DNA from: Bacillota bacterium
GTDB taxonomy: Bacteria; Bacillota; Clostridia; Peptostreptococcales; Anaerovoracaceae
Length of the DNA: 63,882 nucleotides
NCBI GenBank assembly: GCA_028724585.1
Contig: JAQYCQ010000030.1
Location: forward strand, 1-63,882
Direction: 5' to 3'
Shown one piece after another: positions 34,920 to 43,861 of the stretch (position 1 is the first letter of the stretch; every line of letters begins with the position of its first letter). The notes beneath the pieces were generated by a model. It saw only the letters and a program-made list of their open reading frames with translations, did no database searches and was not told the origin of the DNA. A program made the translations under genes and the position numbers.

Positions 34920-37153
34920 CTGCGCACCTGTATCTTATCGAAGAATTCAGCCAGAAGGGTCCGGTTCTCCTCGGCAGCGGCCGTGAGTTTCTCAGACCTT
35001 TCTTCCAGCCTTTCTACGTATTTTTCCCTGTTCTCTATTATATCAGCGGCTTTGTTTTCCGCTTCGCCAACATCGATCCTCTCGACATCGCCCGCAGAAG
35101 GCATATCCAGCATCTCCAGGTAATCGCGCACCTTAGGGTCGTAGACGATACCCAGAGTAGGCACTCCCATGTGGGCCGCGAATATCAGCGTATGAAGCCT
35201 CATGCAGAGTATGAACTCAGCCTGGCCGACTATGCCCATCAGGTCGTCCGTTCCTTCGTAGCTGTCGAACAGCAGAGCCCTGTTCTTCATAAGGCTGATT
35301 ATCCTGCGGCTTATGTCCAGGTCGTTAGGCCTCTGCATCACGATGAACACTATGTCCATCCCGTAATTGTCATGGACGCTGTCGCATATCTCAGCGACCT
35401 TGGCGTCAAAGTCAGGATCCGCGTCAGGCCAGTCCCTCACAGAGACAGCCGCGAAAGGCCTGCCCGTCTTAAGCTGCGGAAGCTTTTCCCTGAGCAGCCT
35501 GCCCGCTTTTTCCTTATCCCTGTATTTATCAGCGCCTTTATATGAAAATACCGGATCGGCCGTAACGTGGAAGACCTTGTCCTTAACTCCCATGGCCCTC
35601 AGCTCGTCAGCGGAATTGCCGTCGCGCAGTGTTATCAGCTCGGCCTTCTCGACCGCTCCGCGGACACGGGCCCGGTTTCCAGGCCTGTCGACCGGGCCGA
35701 TCCCGTTGGCGTACATCACCAGCCTGCTCTTTTTGGCCGCCTGGTTCATTATCCATGTATAGTAAATGAGCGATTTGGTGGAAGTCCTGTCCTGAAGCAG
35801 AGATCCGCCGCCTGAAATGACCACGTCGCTCTCGGCTATGGCCTTTTTTACGGCTCTCATATTGAACCTGTCGACCATGTGAAAGCTGTATCTGCCCCTG
35901 TTCTTCTCAGGCTCAGATACCAGCACGCTCACGGCTGTATTCCTGTCCATGCTCATGATATTCTCATATATGGAACCTAATATCGCTTCGTCGCCGGCGT
36001 TCCTGAAGCCGTAGTATCCGCTCAGCAGGATGTTGAGCTCAGGCTGTACGGCGCGTTCGTAAACCTCCAGGTAATCGTCAGCCATCTTAGCCGCCGAATA
36101 GTACTTCTGGATAGTATCCCGGCAGTATTCACCGAGTATAGCGCGCTCATCGGCAGACATAGCGAAGAGAGCCGTTATGTCGCGCTCCAGCTTCCGGGCG
36201 TCTGACATCTCGCAGCCTCTGCAGCAGAAGTTTGTCAGCCGTCCTACCTCCAGCCTGTCCTCCCTGAATATGCCTATATATCCTTCGTTTCCGGCAATGA
36301 TGGCCGGCTTGGCAGCGCTCATGGCCTCCAGGGCCGCCCTGCTGACACCGACGAATATGTCGCCGGCTGCCACTATCTCATTTATATCGGTCCTGGCTCC
36401 TGTCATGACCAGGCACTGACGTCCCAGCTTCCTGTTGACTCCATCAGCTTCAGTCTTGAGCTCGTCGAAAACATCTCCGCCTCCGGCTATCAGGAACTGG
36501 ATCCCCGGCACCTTTTCTGAGAGCGCCGGCGCCGCTTCTATGAGCTGGCGGGCCGCAAGCGCCCTGGACTCGTCCATGCGGCTGACGTAGGAAACTATAG
36601 GAGCGTCAGGGTCCAGGCCGAATTCCTTTATGACCTTGTCCCCGGAAATATCCGGCGAGAACTTTTTCATGTCTATCCCGTTGATAGTCAGGTAGATCTG
36701 GTCAGGACGCAGGTCATACTCGTCTATCAGGTATTTCTTTATGTCGTCGCTGACCGCTATAGTGTACCTGCCCCAGTTGGTCAGGCGCCTGTTGACGGCA
36801 TCGACTTTGAAAACCCAGTGGGCGGTCGTCACGAAATTGAAGGGTACTTTCTTATGTACCAGCCCCGCTATGAAGCCCGGTATCCTGGCGTGGGCGTGCA
36901 CTATGTCCGGTCTTTCTGTCTCTATGAGCTCCTGGAGCAGCCTGCAGGACTCCTTTACCGAAGCAGGATCTTTCCTGTTCAAAGGCATCTTGTAGTGCTT
37001 TATGCCGCACTCCTCGAGCTCCCTGACGTAGACACCGCCGTTGGAGGCCGCCAGCACCTGATGCCCGCGGTGTACCAGCTCCCTGGACAGCTCTAATATG
37101 TGAGTCTCGGCGCCGCCTATGTCGAGGCCCATGGTCACCATGAGTATCTTCAT
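34916..37153 (-). CDS. GT4 glycosyltransferase - CsaB pyruvyl transferase fusion
   Basis: A 745-residue two-domain enzyme. Residues 1 to about 370 are a GT4 glycosyltransferase: 'MGLDIGGAETHILELSREL', 'DIVHAHARIPGFIAGL' and the donor-site region 'GDIFVGVSRAALEAMSAAKP'. Residues about 375-740 match CsaB/polysaccharide pyruvyl transferases: 'LSGYYGFRNAGDEAILGSI', 'SGGGSLLQDRTSTKSLIYY', 'GIGPVDRP' and 'CMRLHTLIFAAHMGVP'. CsaB puts ketal-linked pyruvate on secondary cell wall polysaccharide, the ligand of SLH domains. The two activities are normally encoded apart. It overlaps a DUF4330-like gene upstream by 1 bp and the TagA-type gene downstream by 4 bp. Confidence 0.88.
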   Translation of the reverse strand: MKILMVTMGLDIGGAETHILELSRELVHRGHQVLAASNGGVYVRELEECGIKHYKMPLNRKDPASVKESCRLLQELIETERPDIVHAHARIPGFIAGLVHKKVPFNFVTTAHWVFKVDAVNRRLTNWGRYTIAVSDDIKKYLIDEYDLRPDQIYLTINGIDMKKFSPDISGDKVIKEFGLDPDAPIVSYVSRMDESRALAARQLIEAAPALSEKVPGIQFLIAGGGDVFDELKTEADGVNRKLGRQCLVMTGARTDINEIVAAGDIFVGVSRAALEAMSAAKPAIIAGNEGYIGIFREDRLEVGRLTNFCCRGCEMSDARKLERDITALFAMSADERAILGEYCRDTIQKYYSAAKMADDYLEVYERAVQPELNILLSGYYGFRNAGDEAILGSIYENIMSMDRNTAVSVLVSEPEKNRGRYSFHMVDRFNMRAVKKAIAESDVVISGGGSLLQDRTSTKSLIYYTWIMNQAAKKSRLVMYANGIGPVDRPGNRARVRGAVEKAELITLRDGNSADELRAMGVKDKVFHVTADPVFSYKGADKYRDKEKAGRLLREKLPQLKTGRPFAAVSVRDWPDADPDFDAKVAEICDSVHDNYGMDIVFIVMQRPNDLDISRRIISLMKNRALLFDSYEGTDDLMGIVGQAEFILCMRLHTLIFAAHMGVPTLGIVYDPKVRDYLEMLDMPSAGDVERIDVGEAENKAADIIENREKYVERLEERSEKLTAAAEENRTLLAEFFDKIQVRR

Positions 37154-37644
37154 TATTTATTCAGCTCCGTTATGGTTCCTGTAAATTCCACGTATTTAGT
37201 AGCCATCTTGATATCCGAGTTTACGTTGAGCTCGTCCACCCTGTTGGCGTACACGTGGCCGCCGTTCTCGGCAGCCTTGCCCTTTACCGTAAGATAGAGA
37301 TCGAACCTGTCCTCTACCGTACCTTCGACCCACTCGCCGTCATCGGTCATTATCTGGGCTTTCGCCGGCTCTGACTTGAGTCCGGTTATCTCTCCGATGG
37401 CATCCCCGTTCTGGAATATATAGAGCTGGTCGCCGACCTTGAAGCTGTCGACCGACCCCTGCCTTATGCCCGGTACCTTGACCGTGTATGTGATATCCTG
37501 CAGGTCCGTCTGAGAATCGTTCACATTCCCGCCGCCAAACTTGACTCCGACCGCGATGACCACCAGAACGCAGATCAGGATCACAATGATGTCTATTACG
37601 CTAATCTTTCCGCCTATACGGCCGTCTTTATCTATGATCTTCAT
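37153..37644 (-). CDS. DUF4330-like membrane-anchored protein (second copy)
   Basis: A 163-residue protein: short cytoplasmic N-terminus 'KIIDKDGRIGGKISVIDII', one transmembrane helix (about residues 15-37), then an exported beta-rich domain ('ITYTVKVPGIRQGSVDSFKVGDQLY'). The layout matches the DUF4330 family, of unknown function. It shares sequence pattern with the gene immediately upstream, so the pair looks like an old duplication. Stop and start codons overlap (TAATG) with the GT4-CsaB gene, suggesting a role in polymer assembly or export. Confidence 0.72.
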   Translation of the reverse strand: MKIIDKDGRIGGKISVIDIIVILICVLVVIAVGVKFGGGNVNDSQTDLQDITYTVKVPGIRQGSVDSFKVGDQLYIFQNGDAIGEITGLKSEPAKAQIMTDDGEWVEGTVEDRFDLYLTVKGKAAENGGHVYANRVDELNVNSDIKMATKYVEFTGTITELNK

Positions 37645-38153
37645 CAGGCGTCTTCCCTCTCTATTCCGATGATATATCCGCTTCCCGAGTATCCCGGTCC
37701 CAGCAGGCTCACTTCATGGCCGACCCTTACCGGAAAACCGCCGTCAGCTACATACGAAGCTCCGTTGTCCTCGCACTCGACTTTAACTGTAATGGCCGCG
37801 CTGTATCTGTCAGGAACCTCCGACATCTTGTATTCATTTGTCTCCTGATCGATCGAAGACTTTTCGTAAGGGTAGAATTTCGAGCTCTCAACGGTCCCGA
37901 TATTGTATTTCTTTACCTTGTCTACCAGAGTATCACCCTTCTTGATCATACCCTCTGTATTTTTCTCAAGGTCTGTGATCTCTACTGTATAGGTGATCTC
38001 CTTTGTCGCGGCGGCGCCTGACGACGCCTTATGATTTTTATACACCACAAAAGCTCCTGCCAGCGCTATGACCAGCACTATTATGATTATGTCGAAAAAG
38101 TTGACCTTCCATCCTTTCTTTTCCGGCTGAGCTTTGCTGTTCCCGTTTTCCAT
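37644..38153 (-). CDS. DUF4330-like membrane-anchored protein (first copy)
   Basis: 169 residues with the same layout as its neighbour: a Lys-rich N-terminus, one membrane helix ('FFDIIIIVLVIALAGAFVVY'), then 'EITYTVEITDLEKNTEGMIKKGDTLVDKV' (in parts) and a C-terminal 'VRVGHEVSLLGPGYSG'. AGGAGA precedes the chosen ATG. Function unknown. The two copies may form a heteromer at the membrane with the polymerase or flippase encoded upstream. Confidence 0.68.
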   Translation of the reverse strand: MENGNSKAQPEKKGWKVNFFDIIIIVLVIALAGAFVVYKNHKASSGAAATKEITYTVEITDLEKNTEGMIKKGDTLVDKVKKYNIGTVESSKFYPYEKSSIDQETNEYKMSEVPDRYSAAITVKVECEDNGASYVADGGFPVRVGHEVSLLGPGYSGSGYIIGIEREDA

Positions 38154-38184
38154 CACGCTTTCTCCTTTCACGGCATGGAATCCT

Positions 38185-38199
38185 GTCGGCGGAGCCGAC
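38185..38199. repeat. C-GGA-G palindrome
   Basis: GTCGG-CGGAG-CCGAC, in the gap between the DUF4330-like and ligase-like genes. Confidence 0.85.
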
Positions 38200-38247
38200 G
38201 TAAGCAGCAGACATTCATTGAGATTTATGCATGTCTGGTTAATTCTT

Positions 38248-39681
38248 TTATATATTCTGAGCGTCTCCCTCCAGGCTCTCGTATCTGCAGGCTATAGCCG
38301 ATACAGCCAGGTAAGCCCAGAAAAGGAACATTACCCTGTAGTTGTAGAACGAGTAGTCGGTCATGCTCTGCAGCAGGAAGCCGCCCGCGCCCGAAAGGGT
38401 GCCTATCTGCAGCATCTTTGCCCTGCGGTCCTTTGTCACTGAGATGGCGTGGCAGTTCATCCTTATGAAGGCGATGATGAGTATGGCGAATACTATGATG
38501 CCCGCTATTCCTGTGTCGCAGACTATCTGCAGGAAGAGGTTGTGGGCGTGAGGCGCCGATACCGTGTTGTAGCTGTAGGCCGGATAGACCATGTTGAAGG
38601 CGTGTGTGCCCGGTCCTATGCCTGTCAGCCAGTAATCCTTGAGCATCTTGATGGTTCCCATCCAGATGGAAACTCTGTAGGATGTCGACGTATCCGTTAC
38701 GTTTCCTATGCTCGTGAACCTCTGCACCATGACGTCAGGCGCGAAGAGCAGAAGGCCTATGCCTCCGGCTATGATCAGGAAGATAAAGCGCCTGTCCACC
38801 AGAAGGAGGAAGATGACAGCCGCGAAGAGCAGGCCCAGCCAGCCGCCTCTGGAGAAGGTGTATATCATGCACAGGCAGAGTATCCCGCAGATCATCAGAT
38901 AGAAGAGCTTCCTTCCCGCGCCTCCTTCGGCGAACAGCAATGCCGCCGCCAGAGGGATGATCAGGAGCAGGTACTCGGAAAGCACGTTAGGATTCTGCAG
39001 CGTAGAGTATACTCTCGTGGAGATATCGCTGAACATATCCTGGTCTACCCAGGTCTCGCCGCCGCCCGTTCCGAAGAAATGCTGGTATATTCCGTAGAGC
39101 GCCACCAGGGTGCCCGCCAGCACTATGGCTTTTACCAGTATATCGAACTGCTTCCTTGTCGTCACCGCGTTTTCGACCGCGAAGGCCGACATGATCAGCA
39201 CGCACGAAAGGAGGCCGATATAAAGGCTCCCGGAAATGGTCACCGAAGTGAACGTGGCGATGAAATATATGATAGCGTATATCAGTATGTACCTGTTGAC
39301 AGGAGCCCGGGCAAGTTTCCTCTCCCTGTCGATGCCGGCCCTGAGCACAGTCGCCAGGCAGGCCAGCAGCACCAGTGCCAGAAGGGCCATAGTAGGGATG
39401 AGCGGCGCCAGCACTACTGCCAGGAAACACCAGAGATAAGGCATGGCGAATATGCTGTTCTTAAAAAGCCTGTCGAGCCTGAGCGCTCCCGAAACAGACT
39501 CCTGGGCCTGCCGCAGACGGCTTCCAGCCCTGAAAAAAGCGCTGCCCGAAGCCAGATCCTCATCATCCTTCATATTAACAAAAGCCCTTATTATCCTGCT
39601 GCCCATCCACTGTCGGCTGAACCAGCCGCCGACAGCGGCGCAGATCCTGTAAAACAGGCTTTTCTTCAAAATATCGGTCAT
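38248..39681 (-). CDS. O-antigen ligase/polymerase-like membrane protein
   Basis: A 477-residue polytopic protein of the Wzy_C/WaaL group that joins or polymerises lipid-linked glycans on the outer face. About ten to twelve hydrophobic helices are visible. The large extracytoplasmic loop has 'STSYRVSIWMGTIKMLKDYWLTGIGPGTHAF' (in parts) and 'SAPHAHNLFLQIVCDTGIAG', with the conserved Arg and His of the family. Its place between murJ and the DUF4330/CsaB genes suggests it builds the wall polymer that CsaB pyruvylates. Confidence 0.9.
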   Translation of the reverse strand: MTDILKKSLFYRICAAVGGWFSRQWMGSRIIRAFVNMKDDEDLASGSAFFRAGSRLRQAQESVSGALRLDRLFKNSIFAMPYLWCFLAVVLAPLIPTMALLALVLLACLATVLRAGIDRERKLARAPVNRYILIYAIIYFIATFTSVTISGSLYIGLLSCVLIMSAFAVENAVTTRKQFDILVKAIVLAGTLVALYGIYQHFFGTGGGETWVDQDMFSDISTRVYSTLQNPNVLSEYLLLIIPLAAALLFAEGGAGRKLFYLMICGILCLCMIYTFSRGGWLGLLFAAVIFLLLVDRRFIFLIIAGGIGLLLFAPDVMVQRFTSIGNVTDTSTSYRVSIWMGTIKMLKDYWLTGIGPGTHAFNMVYPAYSYNTVSAPHAHNLFLQIVCDTGIAGIIVFAILIIAFIRMNCHAISVTKDRRAKMLQIGTLSGAGGFLLQSMTDYSFYNYRVMFLFWAYLAVSAIACRYESLEGDAQNI

Positions 39682-39713
39682 TGTTCATTACTCCCCGGAA
39701 CCCTGTTCCGCCT

Positions 39714-41264
39714 TTACTTTTTCCTTCTTATCATATTTCCGACCGCTTTAGCTTCATCGAGTCTCATTATATACGCAAGTATGAAGAACACAAGCACGCC
39801 GGCGATCGTCGGCACGAGGATCACCAGAAACTTGCCGGCGATGCCCCCGACCGCTCCGCGGACAAGTCCCGCGCAGAGCCTGACGGCGAAGTACATGGCC
39901 GCTGAGGCGCCTGTGACCTTGAGCATGTCCCATACGAAGCGCTTAGACATGAAGCCTTCGCCCCTGCGTTCCAGCGGGATCATGAGCACTACAGCGTTTA
40001 CCGTGCCCGCGGCGGCCGAGGCTATGGCCAGGCCGCTGACGCTCAGCTTTCCCACCAGGGCAAAGCAGAGCAGCAGATCGCAGACGATGGCGATCCCGCC
40101 CGCCAACAGCGGAGTCTTGCCGTCCTGCCTGGCGAAATAAGCCCTGCTGATGATGTTCTGTATAGTATAGCCTATCATGCCCAGTGACGTAAAGAAGAGA
40201 GCCCATCCGGTCATGGCAGTATCCTTTTTGCCGAATTCCCCGCCTCCGTAGATCAGGTCTATGATCTCATAAGAGAGGGCCATCACGCCGAACATGAGCG
40301 GAATGGCGAAAAAGAGCGAAGCGTGCATGGTATTCCTGATAGTGTTCCGGAACTCTTCCTTCTGGTCTGAAACCTCCAGCCTGGAGAGCTTCGGAAATAT
40401 TACGTTGGTGACTGAGAGCACGAATACGCCGATTATCATCAGATAGAGATTTGTGCTGTACTCTATAGCAGGCACTCCGGCTCCCTTGTAGAGGTATGAA
40501 GCGAAGCGCGAGTTTATCGTCAGCATCACCGGCTGCACCCATGTGCTGACCATGACCGGCAGCATGAGCGCGAACACCTTCTTCATCTCGTCGTTCTTAA
40601 CGCTCAGCGAAGGATGGTATCTGAAGCCTTTTTTATGGAGAGACGGTATCTGCACTATCGCCTGCACCGACCAGCCGATAAGGAAAGCGACCGCCAGCCC
40701 GTATATGCCGAACCTGCTGTTGAGCGTCGGGTAATAGGCTATTATCACCGCGTTAGAGAGCACACTGATGAAAGCCGGTATATTGAACTCATCGAATGAC
40801 TGAAGTATGCCCACGAACGAGTAAGCTATGCCCGTGAAGAATATGGTCGGGAACATGATACGGGTGAGATTTACGCTCAGCGCCGCTGTCTGCGCGTCGT
40901 AGCCCTTGGCGAAAAGATCTACCAGGCCTCCCGAAAATATGATCCCCACTATAGTGAGTATCAGGGTCAGGGCGCCTATCACCGTTATGAAGTTGCCCGC
41001 GAACCTTATGGCGTGTTCCCTGCCCTTCTTCTGGAGGGACTCGCTGAAAATAGGTATGAAGCTGGCCGCTATAGCCGACGCGAAGAGCATGTCGAAGAAG
41101 ACTCTCGGTATGCGGCTGGCCGTCAGAAAAGCGCTGGCGTACATGCCGGTGCCGTAATTGACCGCCAGCAGCCTGTCCCTTATGAGGCCGAGCAGCTTGC
41201 CGAGCAGCGTTATCAGCATAACCGTGCTTATAGTCTTTACCTGTTTAGTACTGCTTTTATCCAT
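39714..41264 (-). CDS. murJ: Lipid II flippase MurJ
   Basis: A 516-residue MOP-superfamily flippase with about 14 transmembrane helices that moves lipid-linked peptidoglycan precursor across the membrane. Family marks include 'TVMLITLLGKLLGLIRDRLLA', 'FFDMLFASAIAASFIPIF', 'FPTIFFTGIAYSFVGILQSFDEFNIPA' (in parts), and 'YSTNLYLMIIGVFVLSVTNVIFPKLS'. Being in a surface-polymer operon, it could instead flip the polymer's own lipid-linked unit; sequence alone does not decide. GACCGCTCCGCGGAC at 39849-39863 is an imperfect family palindrome in its C-terminal part. Confidence 0.92.
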   Translation of the reverse strand: MDKSSTKQVKTISTVMLITLLGKLLGLIRDRLLAVNYGTGMYASAFLTASRIPRVFFDMLFASAIAASFIPIFSESLQKKGREHAIRFAGNFITVIGALTLILTIVGIIFSGGLVDLFAKGYDAQTAALSVNLTRIMFPTIFFTGIAYSFVGILQSFDEFNIPAFISVLSNAVIIAYYPTLNSRFGIYGLAVAFLIGWSVQAIVQIPSLHKKGFRYHPSLSVKNDEMKKVFALMLPVMVSTWVQPVMLTINSRFASYLYKGAGVPAIEYSTNLYLMIIGVFVLSVTNVIFPKLSRLEVSDQKEEFRNTIRNTMHASLFFAIPLMFGVMALSYEIIDLIYGGGEFGKKDTAMTGWALFFTSLGMIGYTIQNIISRAYFARQDGKTPLLAGGIAIVCDLLLCFALVGKLSVSGLAIASAAAGTVNAVVLMIPLERRGEGFMSKRFVWDMLKVTGASAAMYFAVRLCAGLVRGAVGGIAGKFLVILVPTIAGVLVFFILAYIMRLDEAKAVGNMIRRKK

Positions 41265-41276
41265 TTAATACTCTTT

Positions 41277-43769
41277 CTAGTCATCGACTATGCCGGCCTG
41301 GCTGCCGTCACTATTGCCCTCTTCCGGCTGGGTCTTATCTCCGTCGGAAGGCTGGTCCGGACTGCCCTTCTGATCTTCTTTGGAAGGTTCCGCCTGATTC
41401 TCATCCTGCTTTGTTCCCTGCTCTTCATTCTGGGCCTCCTGGTTTTCTAAAGGAGGAAGGCTGTCAAGGTAAACGAGAGTAGAATCGAGTATCCTGGACA
41501 TCTGCGCCCTGGTAAGCTGGCCCTTAGGATCTATCTTTCCGTCAGCTCCGCTGACTATATCGCTGGAGACGAGAGCCGCTGCCGGCAGCTTAGCGTAGCT
41601 TTCCATAGCATTCACGTCGCTGAACTGGTCGAGTACGCTCAGAGAAGGTGTCTTTGCGCCGCCCTTTCCGCTGATATATCTATATACGAAAGCGAAAGCC
41701 TGTTCCCTGGTCAGAGTATCCTGCGGCATGAAGTGTATGCCGTCGCCGGCAGCGATCTTATTGGAAGCAGCCCAGGCTACCGCGTCAGCGTAATAATCGG
41801 AAGAATGTACATCGCTGAAGGACGATGCGCCTGTGACCGCAGGCTTTCCGGCCGCCCTGTACAGCATGAGCATGAAGTCGCCTCTCTTTATGCCGTTATC
41901 CGGGCCGAAAAGTCCGTCGCCGATACCGCTGACTATATTTTTGTCAGCCAGGTCCTGTATGAACTGGTCTCCCCAGTGGAGGGTCGTATCAGTGAAGGCT
42001 CCTTCTACTATGAGCTTTACGGTATTGGAAACCCCGCCGGAAGAAACTGTTATATCCGCTGTGCCTGTCTTGTTTCCGGCTATGACGCTGCCCTGTCCGT
42101 CTACCGTTCCGCCTTGGCCTGCCGCGGACCAGTTATATGAGGCTTTGTCATTGATGACTGGTTTGCCGTAATAGATATCCGAAGGGGTGAGGACTGTCTT
42201 TTCGCCCTTCTTCAGCCTGATCTCACCGCTGGTCACGTCCAGAGGGCCGCACTTTACGTCTATATCGGTTATCTTATCCGTTACCAGGAAGCTGCTCTTT
42301 CCGGAAGCGCCTGTCGATTCTGAGTTGAGGGCGACTTCTACGTATCCAGTGCCCTGGCCGGCAGTAAATCTGCCGTTTTCAAAGGATGCCGGGCCTGACA
42401 CTACCGATGCCGCTGTATCAGAAGGCAGCTCTGCCGGTTTATTTGCTTTATCTGTCGCCTGGAAGGCGCCGTCAAACGAAGAACCGCTGAAAACTACCGC
42501 TCCGTTATCCTTGAGATAGAGATTTTTAGCTATGCCGTCAGGCTCTTCGCCGGTCGCAAAGAAGGCGAAGGTCGAGCTCCTGCGCTCCTGTCCGTCTGAA
42601 GGACTGTTAGTAACAGCCGCTTTGTCCTGGCCCGGAAGCAGCATAGAGAGGACCGTTGAGCCGCCGCCGTCCAGGTTTACTGCCTGTACGCATCCCCTGT
42701 TTATCATCTCTTCAGCCAGCTCTGTCATAGTAAGGCCCGTGGAATAGCCAGGCTGCCTTCCGTCAAGCGTATAGAACACCAGAGTTCCGTCCGCTTTTAT
42801 GCCCATAGCCGATCTCGGGTTTATCGCTGCCAGATCCTTGTCCCAGCCCGAGCTGTCAGCGACCTGGCCATTGTCGACTATGATATCGCCGCAGCCTGTG
42901 GCCCATGCTGAGTCCGCTACCGTCTGGTTTCCCCAGGTATCAGTTTCCAGCTTGACGACGTCGCCCACGTCGAACTTGTCGTAATCCGCATCCAGCTTAG
43001 AAGCGTCGCCCGCGCTGAGCACCATGTATCCCTTGCCGATATCCAGAGGATATGAGGACCTAAGCTTCTCAGCGACCTGAAGGGTCACAGACCCTTTGGT
43101 CTTCATAGAGCCTTCGAGTATCTTGAACTTGACATACCAGCCGTTTCCTGAAGTCCTTGTCGATACTGTCGAGAAATATTCGTCGAAAAGATAAAGGCCC
43201 GCGCTGTTGACTCTCATTTTATTAAAGTGAGTCAGATTTACGCCCTGGCCGGCGTTTTTGTACTGTCCGTTCGCTCCGCCCAGGTTTTCCAGAGAGATCT
43301 GGACTGCCGTATCCTGTACGATCTTAGCGTTTCCGTCCTTGTCGAAGCAGATAGAATTGCAGCCTTCAGGGCTCGATTTATACACTCCGTCCTCTACAGC
43401 TATGCCCATAGGTACACCGGTCTGTCTGCTGAAGAAATCGGTGTTGATCCCGCCGAGTATCCTGTGCCCCAGGCCTTCCGCGAACTCAGTCGTCTTATCG
43501 ATGGTCAGCCCGCCGTAGATGGTATCGTCGGCGATAACGACCGGCTTTACCGTACCCGGCTTCAGCTCCGCGAAATTGCTTTCCTGGCGGCCATTGCCGT
43601 TCTCGCTCACTACATTGTTATATGTGAGGCCGTTTCCCAGATCCACGATCTTGTGATAGACCTCCGTCCCCGCGCCCGTGGCGGCGAAAGCCGTCGAGGC
43701 AGTAACGAAAGCTGCCGAGATGATCAGCGCAGAAACGATCCTGCGGCTTTTACTCTTGAAAAATCCCAT
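41277..43769 (-). CDS. SLH-anchored phosphodiester glycosidase-like protein
   Basis: An 830-residue secreted protein. A Sec signal (residues 1-30, ending AFA) precedes a NAGPA-type phosphodiester glycosidase domain (about 60-400) with 'LGGINTDFFSRQTGVPMGIAV', 'NPRSAMGIKADGTLVFYTLDGRQPG' (in parts) and 'AVNLDGGGSTVL'. Then come a beta-sandwich region (about 420-590) and three SLH repeats (about 600-770; 'FSDVHSSDYYADAVAWAASNKIAAG'). The Glu/Gln/Pro/Ser-rich tail is disordered. It would hydrolyse a GlcNAc-phosphodiester or trim wall glycans while bound to pyruvylated polymer made by the co-transcribed CsaB. First gene of the operon. Confidence 0.88.
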   Translation of the reverse strand: MGFFKSKSRRIVSALIISAAFVTASTAFAATGAGTEVYHKIVDLGNGLTYNNVVSENGNGRQESNFAELKPGTVKPVVIADDTIYGGLTIDKTTEFAEGLGHRILGGINTDFFSRQTGVPMGIAVEDGVYKSSPEGCNSICFDKDGNAKIVQDTAVQISLENLGGANGQYKNAGQGVNLTHFNKMRVNSAGLYLFDEYFSTVSTRTSGNGWYVKFKILEGSMKTKGSVTLQVAEKLRSSYPLDIGKGYMVLSAGDASKLDADYDKFDVGDVVKLETDTWGNQTVADSAWATGCGDIIVDNGQVADSSGWDKDLAAINPRSAMGIKADGTLVFYTLDGRQPGYSTGLTMTELAEEMINRGCVQAVNLDGGGSTVLSMLLPGQDKAAVTNSPSDGQERRSSTFAFFATGEEPDGIAKNLYLKDNGAVVFSGSSFDGAFQATDKANKPAELPSDTAASVVSGPASFENGRFTAGQGTGYVEVALNSESTGASGKSSFLVTDKITDIDVKCGPLDVTSGEIRLKKGEKTVLTPSDIYYGKPVINDKASYNWSAAGQGGTVDGQGSVIAGNKTGTADITVSSGGVSNTVKLIVEGAFTDTTLHWGDQFIQDLADKNIVSGIGDGLFGPDNGIKRGDFMLMLYRAAGKPAVTGASSFSDVHSSDYYADAVAWAASNKIAAGDGIHFMPQDTLTREQAFAFVYRYISGKGGAKTPSLSVLDQFSDVNAMESYAKLPAAALVSSDIVSGADGKIDPKGQLTRAQMSRILDSTLVYLDSLPPLENQEAQNEEQGTKQDENQAEPSKEDQKGSPDQPSDGDKTQPEEGNSDGSQAGIVDD

Positions 43770-43861
43770 TTTCCTGCCCTTCTGATAAAATTACTTTTAC
43801 ATTAGTTTCTATATATTTTACATTACACGGCATAATACGCACGCAGCGCCCGCGCAGCCTG

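Noticed and set aside
38449-40140. 563-codon plus-strand frame opposite the ligase-like and murJ genes
   Set aside because: It crosses the gap between two well-identified minus-strand membrane proteins and has low-complexity, non-protein-like composition.
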